NCBI GenBank assembly: GCA_015680685.1
Contig: MNCI01004158.1
Location: 34,035-98,034, forward strand
Length of the DNA stretch: 64,000 bases
Direction: 5' to 3'
From: Gnetum montanum
Taxonomy: Eukaryota > Streptophyta > Gnetopsida > Gnetales > Gnetaceae
This document shows positions 1 through 11,299 of the stretch, piece after piece (position 1 is the stretch's first letter; every line of letters begins with the position of its first letter). Position numbers and translations under genes: made by a program. The notes beneath the pieces were generated by a model that ran no database searches, was not told the origin of the DNA, and saw nothing but the letters and a program-made list of their open reading frames with translations.

Positions 1-99
1 GAATCACAGCAAATTCGGCTTTGAAACGGGCCCATTTTGGGTGTTTTTGTTGAAAAAACACTGTATCAGTACTGTAGCAGTACTATAGCAGCATAAACA

Positions 100-430
100 C
101 TACAGCAGCGTAAAAACACTGTAGCATACGCTGGGACACTGTAGCATACGCTGGGACACTGTAGCATACGCTGAGACACTATAGCATACGTTGAGACACT
201 GTAACTTATGCTGAGATACTATAGCATACGCTGAAACACTGTAGCATATGCTGAGACACTGTAGCTTATGCTAGGACACTGTAGCTTACGCTAGGGAACT
301 GTAGCTTACGCTGAGACACTGTAGCATACGCTGAGACACTGTAGCTTACGCTGAGACACTGTAGCATACGTTGAGATACTGTAGCATACGCTGAGACACT
401 GTAGCAGCGTATACGCCCAGACGCTGTAGC
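100..430. repeat. 20-bp minisatellite in the leader of X
   Basis: About 15 consecutive copies of a 20-bp unit close to GTAGCATACGCTGAGACACT, with scattered substitutions (CATACG/CTTACG, GAGACA/GGGACA). The array degrades at both ends into looser ACGCTG-containing sequence. No coding frame crosses it. Other elements in the window carry different unit lengths built on the same core. Confidence 0.9.
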
Positions 431-604
431 AGCGTAAAAGCACTGTAGCAGCGTAGACGTTGGGAATTTGTAAACAAAGTTAGCATATGGTTAAATCAGC
501 ATAGACGTTGGAAGACTTGCAGATGGTGAGTTTTAAATAGGGTACCGTAGACGTTGATCAGCGTAGACGCTGGAAAGTTTGCAGGTGAGGTTTTTAGGAG
601 GCTA

Positions 605-619
605 TCCTTCTAGCGCCAA
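605..619 (-). other. Primer-binding site of element X
   Basis: On the minus strand the sequence just after the LTR end reads TTGGCGCTAGAAGG, starting a few bases past the LTR. The matching place reads TGGTGCTAGAAAGAGG in D (16248) and ATGATGCTAGAAGGAGG in C (minus strand, 41593-41616). A TGG start just after an LTR is standard for a tRNA primer site. I cannot name the tRNA from sequence alone. Confidence 0.7.
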
Positions 620-1566
620 TTTCTGTACCGCCTGAAATCGTCGGTCTCCAACTGGAAGGGAATAGAGACCGTGGGATCATAGGACGAGAATAGAAGACTA
701 TGCCTTCGCCTAAGGATGAGCTGGAATGCACGAAGGCAGAGTACCTTGGGTGGTCCGCACGCAGATCAGACAAGGAATTCCCCGCGCGTACGCAAAATGC
801 TATACGTTGGGTTATGCGTAAACAGCGTAGCGAGCATAAACAAAACGTAAATGACATAAAACAGATGCGAACGGAGCTGAGGCGTAAATGGGCGTAAACT
901 GAATGCGTGTGCCAAATTGACGTAAAACTGTAAACAATCTTATGCAGTAAATGTAATAATGATATTACAGGATGAGAATACAGTGCACCGGTCTAACGAA
1001 GTTGTGGCGAAGCACAAGGTGGACGAAAAGCCCCGGCGGATGGGAGGGCAGCAGGCTGGTTTACACTGTAGACGCGGCATAGGGACTGTGCACAACGTAT
1101 AGGTTTTCCAGCGTAAGAGGGTTTTGAGCTCTGGTGCGCAGCGTAATTGCTCCTGGGTATGCTCTGGGATTTCTGCCAACCTCTGGATTTCGTGAAAAAA
1201 TTGGGATTTTATACAGGTTTCAATGGTAGACCCAAGTTGGGCGATAGGTGGCACGTTGACCGAGTGCAAGATATGTTACAACTGTCTAGCGTATAGCACG
1301 CCAGTGTACAGGATGCCAGCGTAAGCGTAGAGGATGCCAGCATAAGTGTATAGCATGCCAGCGTAAGCCAAAAATGTACCCAGCGTATACACATGAAAAT
1401 GCTTCATTTTAAGGTAAAAAATTGATTTTTGGATGCTTGAGAGCTACTAGGAACCCTGGGGAAGGTCCTGGGGGGTCCAGACACTCAGTTCTGGCATGTT
1501 CTGACTCATTTTTGGGGCCCGAATCTGTCTACGCTGGCTGCACACCCTGGGCGTACAGGTATGAAA

Positions 1567-2870
1567 GACCATCATTTGGAGCCCAAAATTTGATTTTCAA
1601 GTGCCTGAGACCTACTGGGGACCCTGGGGAAGGTCCTAGGGGGTCCAGACGCTCAGTTCTGGCATGTTCTGACTCATTTTTGGGGCCCGAAACTCTGTCT
1701 ACGCTGGCTGCACCCTGGGCGTACAGGTATGAAAGACCATCATTTGGAGCCCAAAATTTGATTTTCAAGTGCCTGAGACCTACTGGGGACCCTCGGGAAG
1801 GTCCTAGGGGGTCCAGACGCTCAGTTCTGGCATGTTCTGACTCATTTTTGGGGCCCGAAACTCTGTCTACGCTGGTTGCACCCTAGGCGTATACGCTGGG
1901 CGTATAGGAATGAAAGACCATCATTTGGAGCCCAAAATTCAATTTTCAAGTGCCTGAGACCTACTGGGGACCCTGGGGAAGGTCCTAGGGGGTCCAGACG
2001 CTCAGTTCTGGCATGTTCTGACTCATTTTTGGGGCCCGAAACTCTGTCTACGCTGGTTGCACCCTAGGCGTATACGCTGGGCGTATAGGAATGAAAGACC
2101 ATCATTTGGAGCCCAAAATTCAATTTTCAAGTGCCTGAGACCTACTGGGGACCCTGGGGAAGGTCTTGGGGGGTCCAGACGCTCAGTTATGGCATGTTCT
2201 GACTCATTTTTGTGGCCCGAAATTCTGTCTACGCTAGCTGCACCCTCGGCGTATACGCTGGGCGTACAGGAATGAAAGACCATCATTTGGAGCCCAAAAT
2301 TCAATTTTCAAGTACCTGAGACCTACTGGGGACCCTGGGGAAGGTCTTGGGGGGTCCAGACGCTCAGTTATGGCATGTTCTAACTCATTTTTGTGGCCCG
2401 AAATTCTGTCTACGCTGGCTGCACCCTCGGCGTATACGCTGGGCGTACAGGAATGAAAGACCATCATTTGGAGCCAAAAATTCAATTTTCAAGTACTTGA
2501 GACCTGATGGGGACCCTGGGGAAGGCCCTAGGTGGTCCAGACACTCAGTTCTAGCATGTTCTGACTCATTTTTGGGGCCCGAAAGTCTGTCTACGCTGGC
2601 TGCACCCTAGGCGTATACGCTGGGCGTATAGGAATGAAAGACCATCATTTGGAGCCCAAAATTTGATTTTTAAGTGCCTGAGACCTACTGGGGACCCTGG
2701 GGAAGGTCCTAGGGGGTCCAAATGCTCAGTTCTGGCATGTTCGGACTCATTTTTGGGGCCCGAAAGTCTGTCTACGCTGGCTGCACCCTGGGCGTATACG
2801 CTGGGCGTACAGGAATGAAAGACCATCATTTGGAGCCCAAAATTTGATTTTAGCATGTTTTAGACCTACT
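1567..2870. repeat. 181-bp tandem repeat array inside the LTR of X
   Basis: The phrase GACCATCATTTGGAGCC recurs at 1567, 1735, 1916, 2097, 2278, 2459, 2640 and 2821. The spacing is 168 once, then exactly 181 six times; the short first unit lacks about 13 bp of the GTATACGCTGGGC stretch. Each unit ends with palindromic GCGTATACGCTGGGCGTA. Diverged units of 170-190 bp occur as 2-3 copies in the LTRs of C (38.8-39.27 and 42.5-42.75 kb) and the solo LTR (50.7-51.06 kb). Open frames across the array are repeat artefacts, not genes. Confidence 0.93.
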
Positions 2871-2873
2871 AGA

Positions 2874-2956
2874 GACCCTGGGGAAGGTCCTGGGGGGTCC
2901 AGACACTCCACTTTNGACCCTGGGGAAGGTCCTGGGGGGTCCAGACACTCCACTTT
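2874..2956. other. Single-N join with 41-bp duplicated flanks
   Basis: An N at 2915 separates two identical 41-bp blocks, 2874-2914 and 2916-2956, both running from GACCCTGGGG to CACTCCACTTT. The same pattern occurs at 30988 and 44025. It looks like two contig ends joined without merging their overlap rather than a biological duplication. Confidence 0.8.
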
Positions 2957-3261
2957 AGCATGTTTTGATGAGTTTTTGAGCCCTGAAAGTTGCTATACGC
3001 TGGGCCTTACGCTGGGCATGTGTAGGCCAGCATACAGGATGCATACTTAGTGAAAACCAAGTATTTTGAGCTCAAGATTTGCCAAGTTTGATGCTAGATG
3101 TCATCGTAATCTTTTGTGGGTCCCAGGGAACCTTTACTTGCTTGCTTTGACTTCGTTTGATGCTATTTTTGAGGCTTTCAAGCTTGGTCATGCTGAGGAC
3201 TAACATGACTTAGCTTAATTTCTGTCTACAAGTGTTAGCCAAAATTTTTTGTGGTGTTTCA

Positions 3262-4899
3262 GTGGCCAAGAACTTGGGTGGAAGCCCTCTTTCTAGCATC
3301 AGAAAACTATTGTAATCAAAAAAATTGATCGTTGGAAAACTAAAAGATCTAACACAATAGCCTCAACCAAAAATCCTAAGGGCCTCCAACAAATGGAACT
3401 CAAGGTACCTTGGATAGTCTTGTTGATCACTTAGGGACTTAAAAAACATAAAAGAAAATGGCTATGGAATTGTAAACCAATTTGTATGCAAAATCAAAAA
3501 TGAAAATGGGAATAAAATGAAAACATAGATGGATCTAGTTAAAAAAATGGAAATAGAATTGCAGTTATAGAAATAGATGCAGAAATGAAATGGAAACCAA
3601 AAATTACACAACATGAACTAACAAATTTATATATAAAAATATAAAAGAATTGGGTTCACAAGGTACAAGTTTGTGCCAAGGGCATAAGAAGTTGCTAGCC
3701 AAAGCTTGAAGTCTATTAGAGAAGGCTGCCTCCATGATCTAATTTTTTTTCAACTCTAATTTTCTACAACTTTCCTCTAGTTTCCACTAAGTCTACAAAA
3801 TGAAAATGGGATTGATACTACATGTTTGGAATAATGGAAACCACATGAGAATCTCTATGCTTAGTGTAGTCCCAGTTTCTACTACAAAATGGCACTACTA
3901 GGTGAGGTCGTAATGGCTGTGATGGGTTGTGATGGATCAGAATGAAAATGGTGTTACTACCATATGGTTTTCAAAATTCCAAAGGACTCAAAATTACTAT
4001 ATGAAATGTAGAAATGCCAAAGTATATGTTGCAAACAGCCAAAATTTGGAATTCGTTCTATGGTGTCAACTTTATCTTTTTAGAGGATTATGGTTGCTAC
4101 TTTTAGGCCTACTATTGACTATCATTAATTGCTAATAGATTGTCATTGATTATAGATTTACAACAACTATTTCTAATAGTGTAATCTACTCAGTGTAGTC
4201 CATTGAACACTCTCAATGTAGTCCATTAACTACTCATAGCATAGTCTATTAACACTCTTAGCATAGTTGGTGAACAACTACCAACATAGTTGCCATTTGT
4301 GATAATTCTAGAATGGACTACATCCACAAAGCCCATTCATTTACTATAAATAGTAAACAAGATTTTTTAACTATGCTAGAGATGCTAGAATATGGGATAA
4401 GGGTTGGGAACTAAAAGGGTAAATGGAAATTGTAGAAATGGTGGGATCTTGTTGGAAAACACTACAGTTTGTGGGGAATGTTGTCTATGATGGTAGTTTT
4501 CAACATGAAACAACTACTCTGGGCATTATTGGAAACTAGAAATTTCAACAATTCCAACATTTCACTTCTGATGGACTCTGGTGATGACTACGCTAGAGGT
4601 AGCTACTGTACCTAGTGTAGTTCTAGTAACTACTATAGGCATAGTTCCAATGACTACTACAAGTGGCTCTAGTATAGTTGGAGCTATACCCCTACAAAAA
4701 ACCATGAAAATGCCATTTTGGGTCATTCCAAAGGCTTTTTTGACCTTCACAAGCCCAAATATGGACATGGGGTACCTATTTCTAGTTGGAAAATAAGGAA
4801 ATAATAACTTTTAGAGCATTTTTTAGCTTCAAAAAGCTAAAGTATGCAAGATTGTAGCTCATGGAGTACAAATCTCACATTTACAATGAGTCCTTATCT
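3262..4899. other. AT-rich stretch without recognisable genes
   Basis: No convincing coding sequence. 4.15-4.30 and 4.57-4.70 kb hold loosely repeated TAGTGTAGT/AGCATAGT motifs spaced about 25-35 bp. These could be an LTR or leader minisatellite of the chromovirus remnant that follows, but I could not define LTR ends. Position 3262 onward is the flank of element X. Confidence 0.5.
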
Positions 4900-5199
4900 T
4901 AAGTTAGAAAATGAAGCTTGCAACATGAAATTTTGGTGGTGTTTCAAAGGATGATAGTCATGACAAGAAAAAAAAGAAGGAATATGAGGAGGGTAAAGCC
5001 AAGAAGGACCAAGGCAAGGGAGGCAAGGATCAAGAATAGTTCATCCAAGATTCTATGGTTCAACAATGAAAAATAGGAACATAATTAAAGGGAATGTCTA
5101 CTTCATAAGATAGCCAAAGGTAAATATGCACAAAGCATGAAGGTGAGGAAGACATCAAGCCAAGCTCTTTAGAGAGGTAATCCTAATGATTCTAAGATT

Positions 5200-5660
5200 G
5201 AGGAATTTTCTAAATTAAATTCTTATGTAGTAATGGAAAAAGTGAACAAAGGAGACCATATTGATAGAAAATTGGTAATTTGGATTATGGCTAGATTTTT
5301 TCTTAGTGGGGAATGGATTCATGTTTTGATTGATGAAGAAGCCCAAGAAAATGTTAATTTTTTCTAGGGTAGTTAGATTATGTTTGGTAACTAATCCTCA
5401 TCCTAGATCTTATAAGGTGCTTTAGTTGTCTATAGATTTCTCTTAAGAGATGATGAAATAATGTACTTTGAAATTTAAAATTATGAGTTTTCATGATATT
5501 GTGAAGTATGATGTGCTTGATATAGACTGTGTTAATGTAATTCTTGGTAGACCTTGGAATTTTCAAAATGAATGCTCAATTTGATGGAGCAAGAAATGTA
5601 TGAAGTGTAACTAGATTTGATGGAATCCATGAGTGAATTCCTATGACAAATGAACAAGTG
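5200..5660 (+). pseudogene. Chromovirus A1 protease remnant
   Basis: Reading through stops and shifts gives VLIDEEAQENVN near 5318, matching the retropepsin active-site region with the D(S/T)GA motif decayed, then NVILGRPW near 5535-5560, the conserved ILGRPW motif that ends plant Ty3/gypsy proteases, followed by remains of the usual DG..N.Y context. In-frame stops (often TAG) break it many times. The strand agrees with the RT/RNase H and integrase remnants downstream, so these belong to one decayed element. Confidence 0.6.
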
Positions 5661-5819
5661 AGGTAGCAAAGCTCACTTAATGCTTTCTTAATCCTTCTAG
5701 GAGAGAGAATATATATTAAGAAACATGATGAAATAGGTTTTGAAATTATTATTGTATCAATAGTTTCTTTTAACCATGATGATGTGGAGGTTGAACTTCC
5801 TAAAATTGTGCTAGGCTTA

Positions 5820-6235
5820 AAGGATAAATTTCCCAAGGTGTTCAAGGGGAAATTGGATAGACTAACATAAATTAGGAATGTATAGCATTAGATTGATTTC
5901 ATCCCTAATTCTACTATTCCAAACAAGAGAGCTTGCCAAATGACACCAAATCAGTAGGTAGAATTGCAAGGAAAAGTAGAGGAGTTACTTACAAATGGCT
6001 CTATGAGGGAATCCTTTTTACCTTATGTAGTTCTAGTAGTGCTTATGCCAAGGGAGGAGCACAAAAGTAGAAAAGCCAGTGTGGTGGCTAATGCATTATC
6101 TAGAATGCATATAGTAGATCTCGACATACATAATGAAAAAGGTATAAATGATTTTGCTAATTTGTATAAACATGATAATGAATCTCTTAAAAAGGAGAAA
6201 TCATTAGAATTGGAAACTCCTTTATAAAACCTTGA
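5820..6235 (+). pseudogene. Chromovirus A1 RT start fused to RNase H end
   Basis: DKFPKVFKGKL, the HQIDFIPNST-like segment and VEELLTNGSMRES (5.82-6.02 kb) match the N-terminal side of plant Ty3/gypsy RT. Near 6055 the sequence jumps to HKSRKASVVANALSR, which matches the very end of RNase H (K.NVVADALSR). The RT catalytic core and most of RNase H, roughly 400 codons, are absent. The jump keeps the frame but the product cannot be functional. Confidence 0.7.
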
Positions 6236-6689
6236 AGTTTTAAGCTTTGATAAGATTGGATAGCAACATTTTGAAGATCTAGTTGAACCAAGATTGTATA
6301 GAACCAGTCATGAAGAGGTAAGTATAAGCTTTACCTTGTTGATGGTAGTAATATCTCTCATGTGGAAGCTAGTGTGTTGGATGCTAGTTTTTCACTTTAG
6401 CTTGGCACTAATTTATTCCATTGTGATGATAAGAACCATGATCATCATGGTGATTGTGATAAAGTTATGATTTATTTTGTACATGATGGAAGCAATGTAA
6501 CTTTTGATCCCATTGTTAGTAGGAGACAAATTCTATATTTGATAATGATGGCTACAATAGTAGTCATAATGAGAAAGTCATTATTAATGTGGATGTGGAC
6601 ATCAATGGTGATGAAATTGATTATCTTGGCTATGAAATGAATGAATAGCAAGAAGGTAATCTACATTGTGATTTTGATGGTGAAGGAAG

Positions 6690-7380
6690 GATGAGTGAGA
6701 GCCTTCCAAACACTAAGATGAAGTATAATGCTAAGCTTTCATATAATAATGCTTTTAATGTTGCTATTTGTAAAATCCCATTTAAGATAAATTATGATTT
6801 TTGTCCTAAGATGATGGATATCTCAAGGAGCTTTGATGGTGAATCTCAACTTAGTGCTAATTTTGTGCAATAGTTGAGGGATCTCCATGTGCAAGTGAAA
6901 TAAAGTCTTAATAAGAAGGCTAAAGAGAGATTTCTCAAGAGGAATGAGAGTAAACAAAAGTCAAATTTTGTTGTTGGTGACTTTGTTTAAATGCATTTTA
7001 AAAATAAGTGGTTGAAAGGTGTTATCTTCTCCAGGTTACAAACCAAGAAGATGGATCCTTCCAAAAGTAAGACTAAGATTAATGATAATGCTATTAAAAT
7101 CAATTTACCAAATAATTTTAGTATCTATTTTCTATTTAATGTTTCAAATCTTATGCACTATCATGGACCAATTGATCAAAAGATCATACATAGTAGCATC
7201 GATGAGTTGAAGAGGGCAATTTATTAGTTTAAGCCTTCAATGAAAAGGAAGGCAATCATACTCAAGCAAAGGAAATCTTCTATCACTTGGGGAATGAAGA
7301 GGCATGAGTACTAAATCCTTTGGGAGGATCAATCTACAAATGATGCTACATGGGTCCATGAAACCAAACTTCATGAGTGA
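6690..7380 (+). pseudogene. Chromovirus A1 integrase C-terminus with chromodomain
   Basis: YNNAFNVAICKIPFKINYDF, LHVQVK, FVVGDFV and KINDNAIKINLP...FNVSNL follow in the order of the C-terminal half of chromoviral integrases. The end, ILWEDQSTNDATWVHETKL (about 7315-7375), matches the chromodomain pattern WKG....ATWE...L. Stops at 6871, 6901 and 6988 and others interrupt it. A chromodomain places the element among chromoviruses, the plant Ty3/gypsy branch that includes conifer IFG7-type elements; the exact clade is not resolvable by eye. Confidence 0.75.
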
Positions 7381-7619
7381 GGCATCACTTCAACCCCTAC
7401 TCCCTTATTTACATGAGCTCACTTATTGAAGGATGGGTGAGCTAGTATAGAGACACCTCTTCTGATTCCCTTGTTCTTTTCCCTATGTATGTTTTTTATA
7501 GGCTTCAAGGTTTTTGGAGATGTCTTGAAGGCCAAATAGATGTCTTCTCTAAGATCTAGGTTCTCAATGAAGATGTCTGGGAACTTCAAGAAATGCATGC
7601 AAAGTTTGATTGTCATCCT

Positions 7620-7900
7620 AGGTGAAATGTTTCATATGAGTATGAGATGTCTCAATTGAGACATCATAGTTTAGGTTAATATGCCTTACGCAATTTGAGG
7701 TACTTTTTGACAAATTTTGAAATGCTTTTAGAAAATTTGTGGCATTTTTGAAAAGACATTTCAGATGAAGGTGAAATGTCTTGGTTGAGACATTTCAAGT
7801 GAGGCTAAGACATCTCAACTATGGTGGAGACATCTCAGGCTAAGATGAGACATCCCACCTACCAGCACTACTTTTCAATGAGATGTCTAGAAAAGGTCAA
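7620..7900. repeat. AGACAT(C/T)TCA motif array in both orientations
   Basis: The decamer GAGACATCTC/GAGATGTCTC and the related TGAAATGTCTT recur about ten times within 280 bp, on both strands, giving many short inverted repeats. This resembles the variable region of an LTR upstream of its promoter. No ORF crosses it. Confidence 0.6.
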
Positions 7901-8720
7901 AGATGACTCAAACTAGTGAGGAAACCTTCAAAATTTCCTATTCTAATTTAGGAAACAATTGAGAGATGAAGCAAAAATATGGAGACTATTAAACATCCTC
8001 AAGTTGAGTTGTGGAAAGGTTTATGAATATCATGTCTTCTATTTGCTAATAAATATTAATTTAGTTCATGCATGTACCATCATGAGAGTTCATGAGATGT
8101 CATGGAGGAGATGCCTTAATGAGAGTTCTTAAGTTGATGCGAGCTTAGCAAGAGTGTGATAGAGCATATTAAGTGAGTGCATGTGTGGTTACAACTCCAA
8201 GGTAAATATGTGATGTATTGGCTTATGTGTTCTTGTCTCTTGTGTCTTGTGAGTTGAGATCTTAGTCCCAGGTTGTGGAAGAGATTCTCCATTGGTTATG
8301 TCTTGCATTGAGAACAACCATTGTATGACTATAGAGTCTCATGCTCTACAACATCATTTGAGTGTTATAAGTTTTTGGATGAATGTGGGTCATTGAACCC
8401 TATTATAATCTTTTCTTTTAAATAATTGAAGTTATATAATTTTCTTGGTTTCTATCATATTATTTGTCTTATCATAATATCTACATTTATTATTTGGAAG
8501 GTGATTTTAATATTAGAGTGAACCTACTTCATAGATGTACATTTTTATTGATTGCTAATATTTGCATAGCCCTCATAGTACTCTTATGTATATGATGTGT
8601 ATGTTTTTGTATACTATGAAAGTAGTATAGATTTTCAATTTATGTAGACACATGTATTTTTATAGATTCATGTGTATGCTTGGTCTTTGGTTTAACATGG
8701 TTTTTGTATATTTTAATTTT

Positions 8721-8765
8721 ATGTATACATATACATATACATATACATACATACATACATACATA
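8721..8765. repeat. TACATA / TACA microsatellite
   Basis: A run of about four TATACA hexamers followed by about five CATA tetramers. Short ORFs over it encode only repeated YTYTYTY or its reverse and are not genes. Confidence 0.95.
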
Positions 8766-8979
8766 CTTATCAAGTGGTTTAATCTTAATGTATTTCCTTG
8801 CACTATTGGATTCCCAATTTTTCATGCTTCGATTGTATTATTACTAGCAATCTGAAGCATCACTTTATCCTAGCTAGGTATGGTAGGATAGGATATTACA
8901 TAGTGATATTGAAGTGGGTTCACTCCACTATTACATTATACTTGTGATATTTATCAACTTTTGATTTCAGGTTACAAAT

Positions 8980-9960
8980 ATGTATAATAGACATGGTCCT
9001 AATGCTAGGGGCCTCAAGGGTCAAAGGGCCTAATGTTTAACTATCACAACCTCCAAGGGTTTGTCTTGTGAGTAGTTAGGTATATGTTATTTATCAATTA
9101 TTACAAATCCTAATTTTCAAGAAGGTGAAAAATGGTAGTAGTAGTGGAGACATAGTGGATTAAAACATGCAACCTATCAGTAAGAGATTGGCAAAGTAGT
9201 TTCAAAAGTTAGGAACTTATACATTTGATGGCATAGAGGATCCTACTACAACTACAATGTGGTTGGTGGAGTTACAAAAGGCTTTTGATTTGATGGGTTG
9301 CTTGTAATTTTAGTTGACCTGGATGGTAATGTATTAGTTAGTTGATAGTACTCAACATTGGTGAATGACTAAGGAGCAAGCTAAGGGGTGGACTAGTTGA
9401 GAGGTGAAATGGGATGATTTTCTAGAAACTTTCAAAGCTCATTATATATCTACTAAATATGTCCATGTCAAGAAGGATGATTTCTATCATTTGTATCAAG
9501 GTAGTTGATTTATGACAAAGTGTGATGTTCATTTCTCTAAGCTTAGAAGCTATGTACCATAGATGTAGAAAAATTCTAGGACACAAAAAAATAGATTTGT
9601 GAGATGTTTAAAATCCTCTTTGAAGAATAATATATTATATTTAAAATTGATGTCTTATGATGAGGCCAAAACAATTGTTATGAATCTACAAAAAAGCTAG
9701 TAGGAGGATGCAACTCATCATGAGAGGAGGTAGGGGTAGAAGATGGAATCGACATCTAGAGGTAGGCCTAGCCCCTCCAAGCAAGCCCATGGATGTGGAG
9801 GTAAGAACTAGAAACCACCTCATGCACCTATTATTGGAGTTAATTGTGGATCTATTATCTACTACAAATGTGGGTAGCCTAACCATCTATAGAAGGATTA
9901 TCAAAATAGTTTTGCATGTGGATAGCCAAGAGACTATGTTAGGAAGTGCTCAAAGTAGGT
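8980..9960 (+). pseudogene. Chromovirus A2 gag remnant with zinc knuckle
   Basis: Possible start ATG at 8980. Through stops the sequence reads GIEDPTTTTMWLVELQKAF at about 9220-9290, then a WDDFLETFKAHY-like segment, FYHLYQGS and FSKLRSYVP, the order of the capsid (retrotransposon gag) domain. Around 9850-9905 YYKCG.PNHL.KD matches a CCHC zinc knuckle (CYKCGQPGH...C) with the middle residues lost to stops. Several in-frame TAG/TAA codons show long decay. Confidence 0.65.
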
Positions 9961-10059
9961 AAGTCATTATAGGGGAAGTAAATGTTGAGGAAAATGACCA
10001 TTAACCTAGGATGGTCCAAGGTCAAGTGTATATACTAACAAGAAATCATTAAAAATACA

Positions 10060-10345
10060 ACCCAACATAGTGATGGAGATGGAAGGTACAATTTTAGGCC
10101 TTCATGTATTGATTTTATTTGATATAGATGCCAGTCATTCCTTTATAGATCCTAATGTTGTACATCAAGTAGCTCTTATGTGTTCCTCTTTTTATATGAA
10201 TTTCTTAGTATCTTCTACTTGGAATCATGATACTTGCGTTAATCAAGTACATATAGGTGTGGGAATAAAATTGTAAGATGTACATCAAGTTAATAATTTG
10301 CATATCATTTTTTGGATGGACTAGCCATCATACTTCAATGATAGT
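10060..10345 (+). pseudogene. Chromovirus A2 protease remnant
   Basis: EGTILGLHVLILFDIDASHS followed by FIDPNVV matches the family pattern EG.I.G.....LFDSGASHSFI..., so the active-site D(S)GA is seen as DIDA. A stop at 10274 cuts the frame. It lies between gag and RT of the same strand, as expected for a chromovirus. Confidence 0.7.
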
Positions 10346-10539
10346 TTGGACTATCAATAGAAGCTTTTGAGGATCTAATTATTTGATGATACTCAAATTT
10401 AGATTTAGACATATCTAAGGTCCATGAACTTGGATTTGATCTCCTCTCAGATGTTTTGTCAAATTCTTTCAAAGGGACATGGATGCCTTGTGACCATGAT
10501 GTATAGAATAGATGTGATGAAGATAAATTAGATCTTGTG

Positions 10540-11299
10540 ATCTATACATTTCTTAATGTGTTTCAATTAGATTTACTAGGTTTGCCACTAAGATGTGAGG
10601 TTGAGTTTAAGATTGAGCTCAAATCTGGTATAGAACCTATTTCAAAGGCTCCACATAGGATATCTCCTATAGAACTAACAAAGCTAAAGATCTAGTTATA
10701 TGAATTATTAGACAAAGGCCTTATTTAGCCTAGTGTATCACCATGGGAGGCACTAGTATTATATATTAAAAAGAAGAAATAGGATTTGTGGCTATGCATA
10801 GATTACAAACAACTAAACTAGGTGACCATAAAAAATAAATATCATTTGTCATGTATTAATGACTTGTATAAATATGTTCTCGAAGATTAGTCTCAATTCT
10901 AGATGTCACTAAGTGCAAGTTCATGAGTTTCTAGTACTTTAATTTTTGTTAAAAAGTGCAACATCAATTTTTATGCACCTTATGAATAGTATACCAAAGC
11001 CATTTTTTGACTAGTTTATGATTATACTTAATGATGATTTTCTATTGTATTCTCCTAATTAGTTAGATGCAAAGCACTTGAAGATGGTATTACAAAATTT
11101 GAGGAAGTGTCACTTATATGCTCAACCATCCAAGTATTCATTTTGGTAGTCAAAGATCCAATTCTCTAGGTATGTGGTATCAAGAGCTTATAAATTTTTG
11201 AATCGCATAAAGATTGCATTTGTACATGATTGCTATGACCATAAATAGTATGAGAGGTAAGGACCTTTATAGGATTAGTGAGTTATTACCATAGATTTG
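10540..11299 (+). pseudogene. Chromovirus A2 reverse transcriptase, cut by insertion of B
   Basis: Recognisable segments in order: FQLDLLGLPLRCEVEFKIEL, PISKAPHRISPIEL, LDKGLI.PSVSPW, LCIDYKQLN.VTIKNKY (10.56-10.86 kb), an internal deletion removing fingers/palm sequence, then ILNDDFLLYSPN (the .DD catalytic motif, about 11026-11060), LRKCHLYAQPSKYSFW and finally GLVSYYHRFV at 11270-11299. The last motif normally leads into RNase H, but here it stops exactly where the LTR of B begins. The continuation is not seen right of B near 45.6 kb, so that side was lost. Confidence 0.75.

Larger units (their letters stand above)
1..623 (-). mobile_element. Untranslated leader of Tat-like element X (runs off left edge)
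   Basis: Sequence next to the LTR that starts at 624. It contains no long ORF and is dominated by short repeats with the core ACGCTG. The same kind of repeat-rich leader lies between LTR and gag in D (16.39-16.70 kb) and in the inverted part of C (40.7-41.6 kb), so I read it as the 5' leader of a minus-strand element whose gag and pol lie left of the window. Orientation follows from the LTR end and primer site at 605-624. Confidence 0.7.
624..3261 (-). repeat. 5' LTR of Tat-like element X with internal tandem expansion
   Basis: The left edge TGTACCGCCTGAAATCGTC and right edge TTTTGTGGTGTTTCA are reverse complements of the LTR ends seen in D, where the LTR starts TGAAACACCACAAAATT and ends ACCGTACA. 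The LTR therefore lies on the minus strand and the element body is to the left. At 2,638 bp it is much longer than the D LTRs (1,474 and 1,547 bp); the extra length is a 181-bp tandem array at 1.57-2.86 kb. A promoter-like region and a segment matching other family LTRs (for example near 16.1 kb on the opposite strand) lie at 680-830. The length includes a probable 42-base assembly duplication at 2874-2956. Confidence 0.85.
7381..8979. other. Non-coding stretch between A1 and A2
   Basis: Probably holds the 3' LTR of A1 and/or the 5' LTR and leader of A2, but I could not match a pair of LTR ends. 7620-7900 carries a motif array and 8721-8765 a microsatellite, listed separately. No protein-coding similarity seen. 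Confidence 0.45.

Noticed and set aside
100-430. CRISPR-like regular repeats
   Set aside because: Units are directly adjacent 20-mers without unique spacers, in a plant retroelement leader.
1422-2610. Long overlapping ORFs on both strands repeating RPTGDPGEGPRGSRRSVLACSD-like text
   Set aside because: They are frames through the 181-bp LTR repeat; a 181-bp unit is not a multiple of three, so frames change each copy. No protein family matches.
8640-8855. Two short ORFs with runs of YTYTYT or ICICIC
   Set aside because: Microsatellite translation only.
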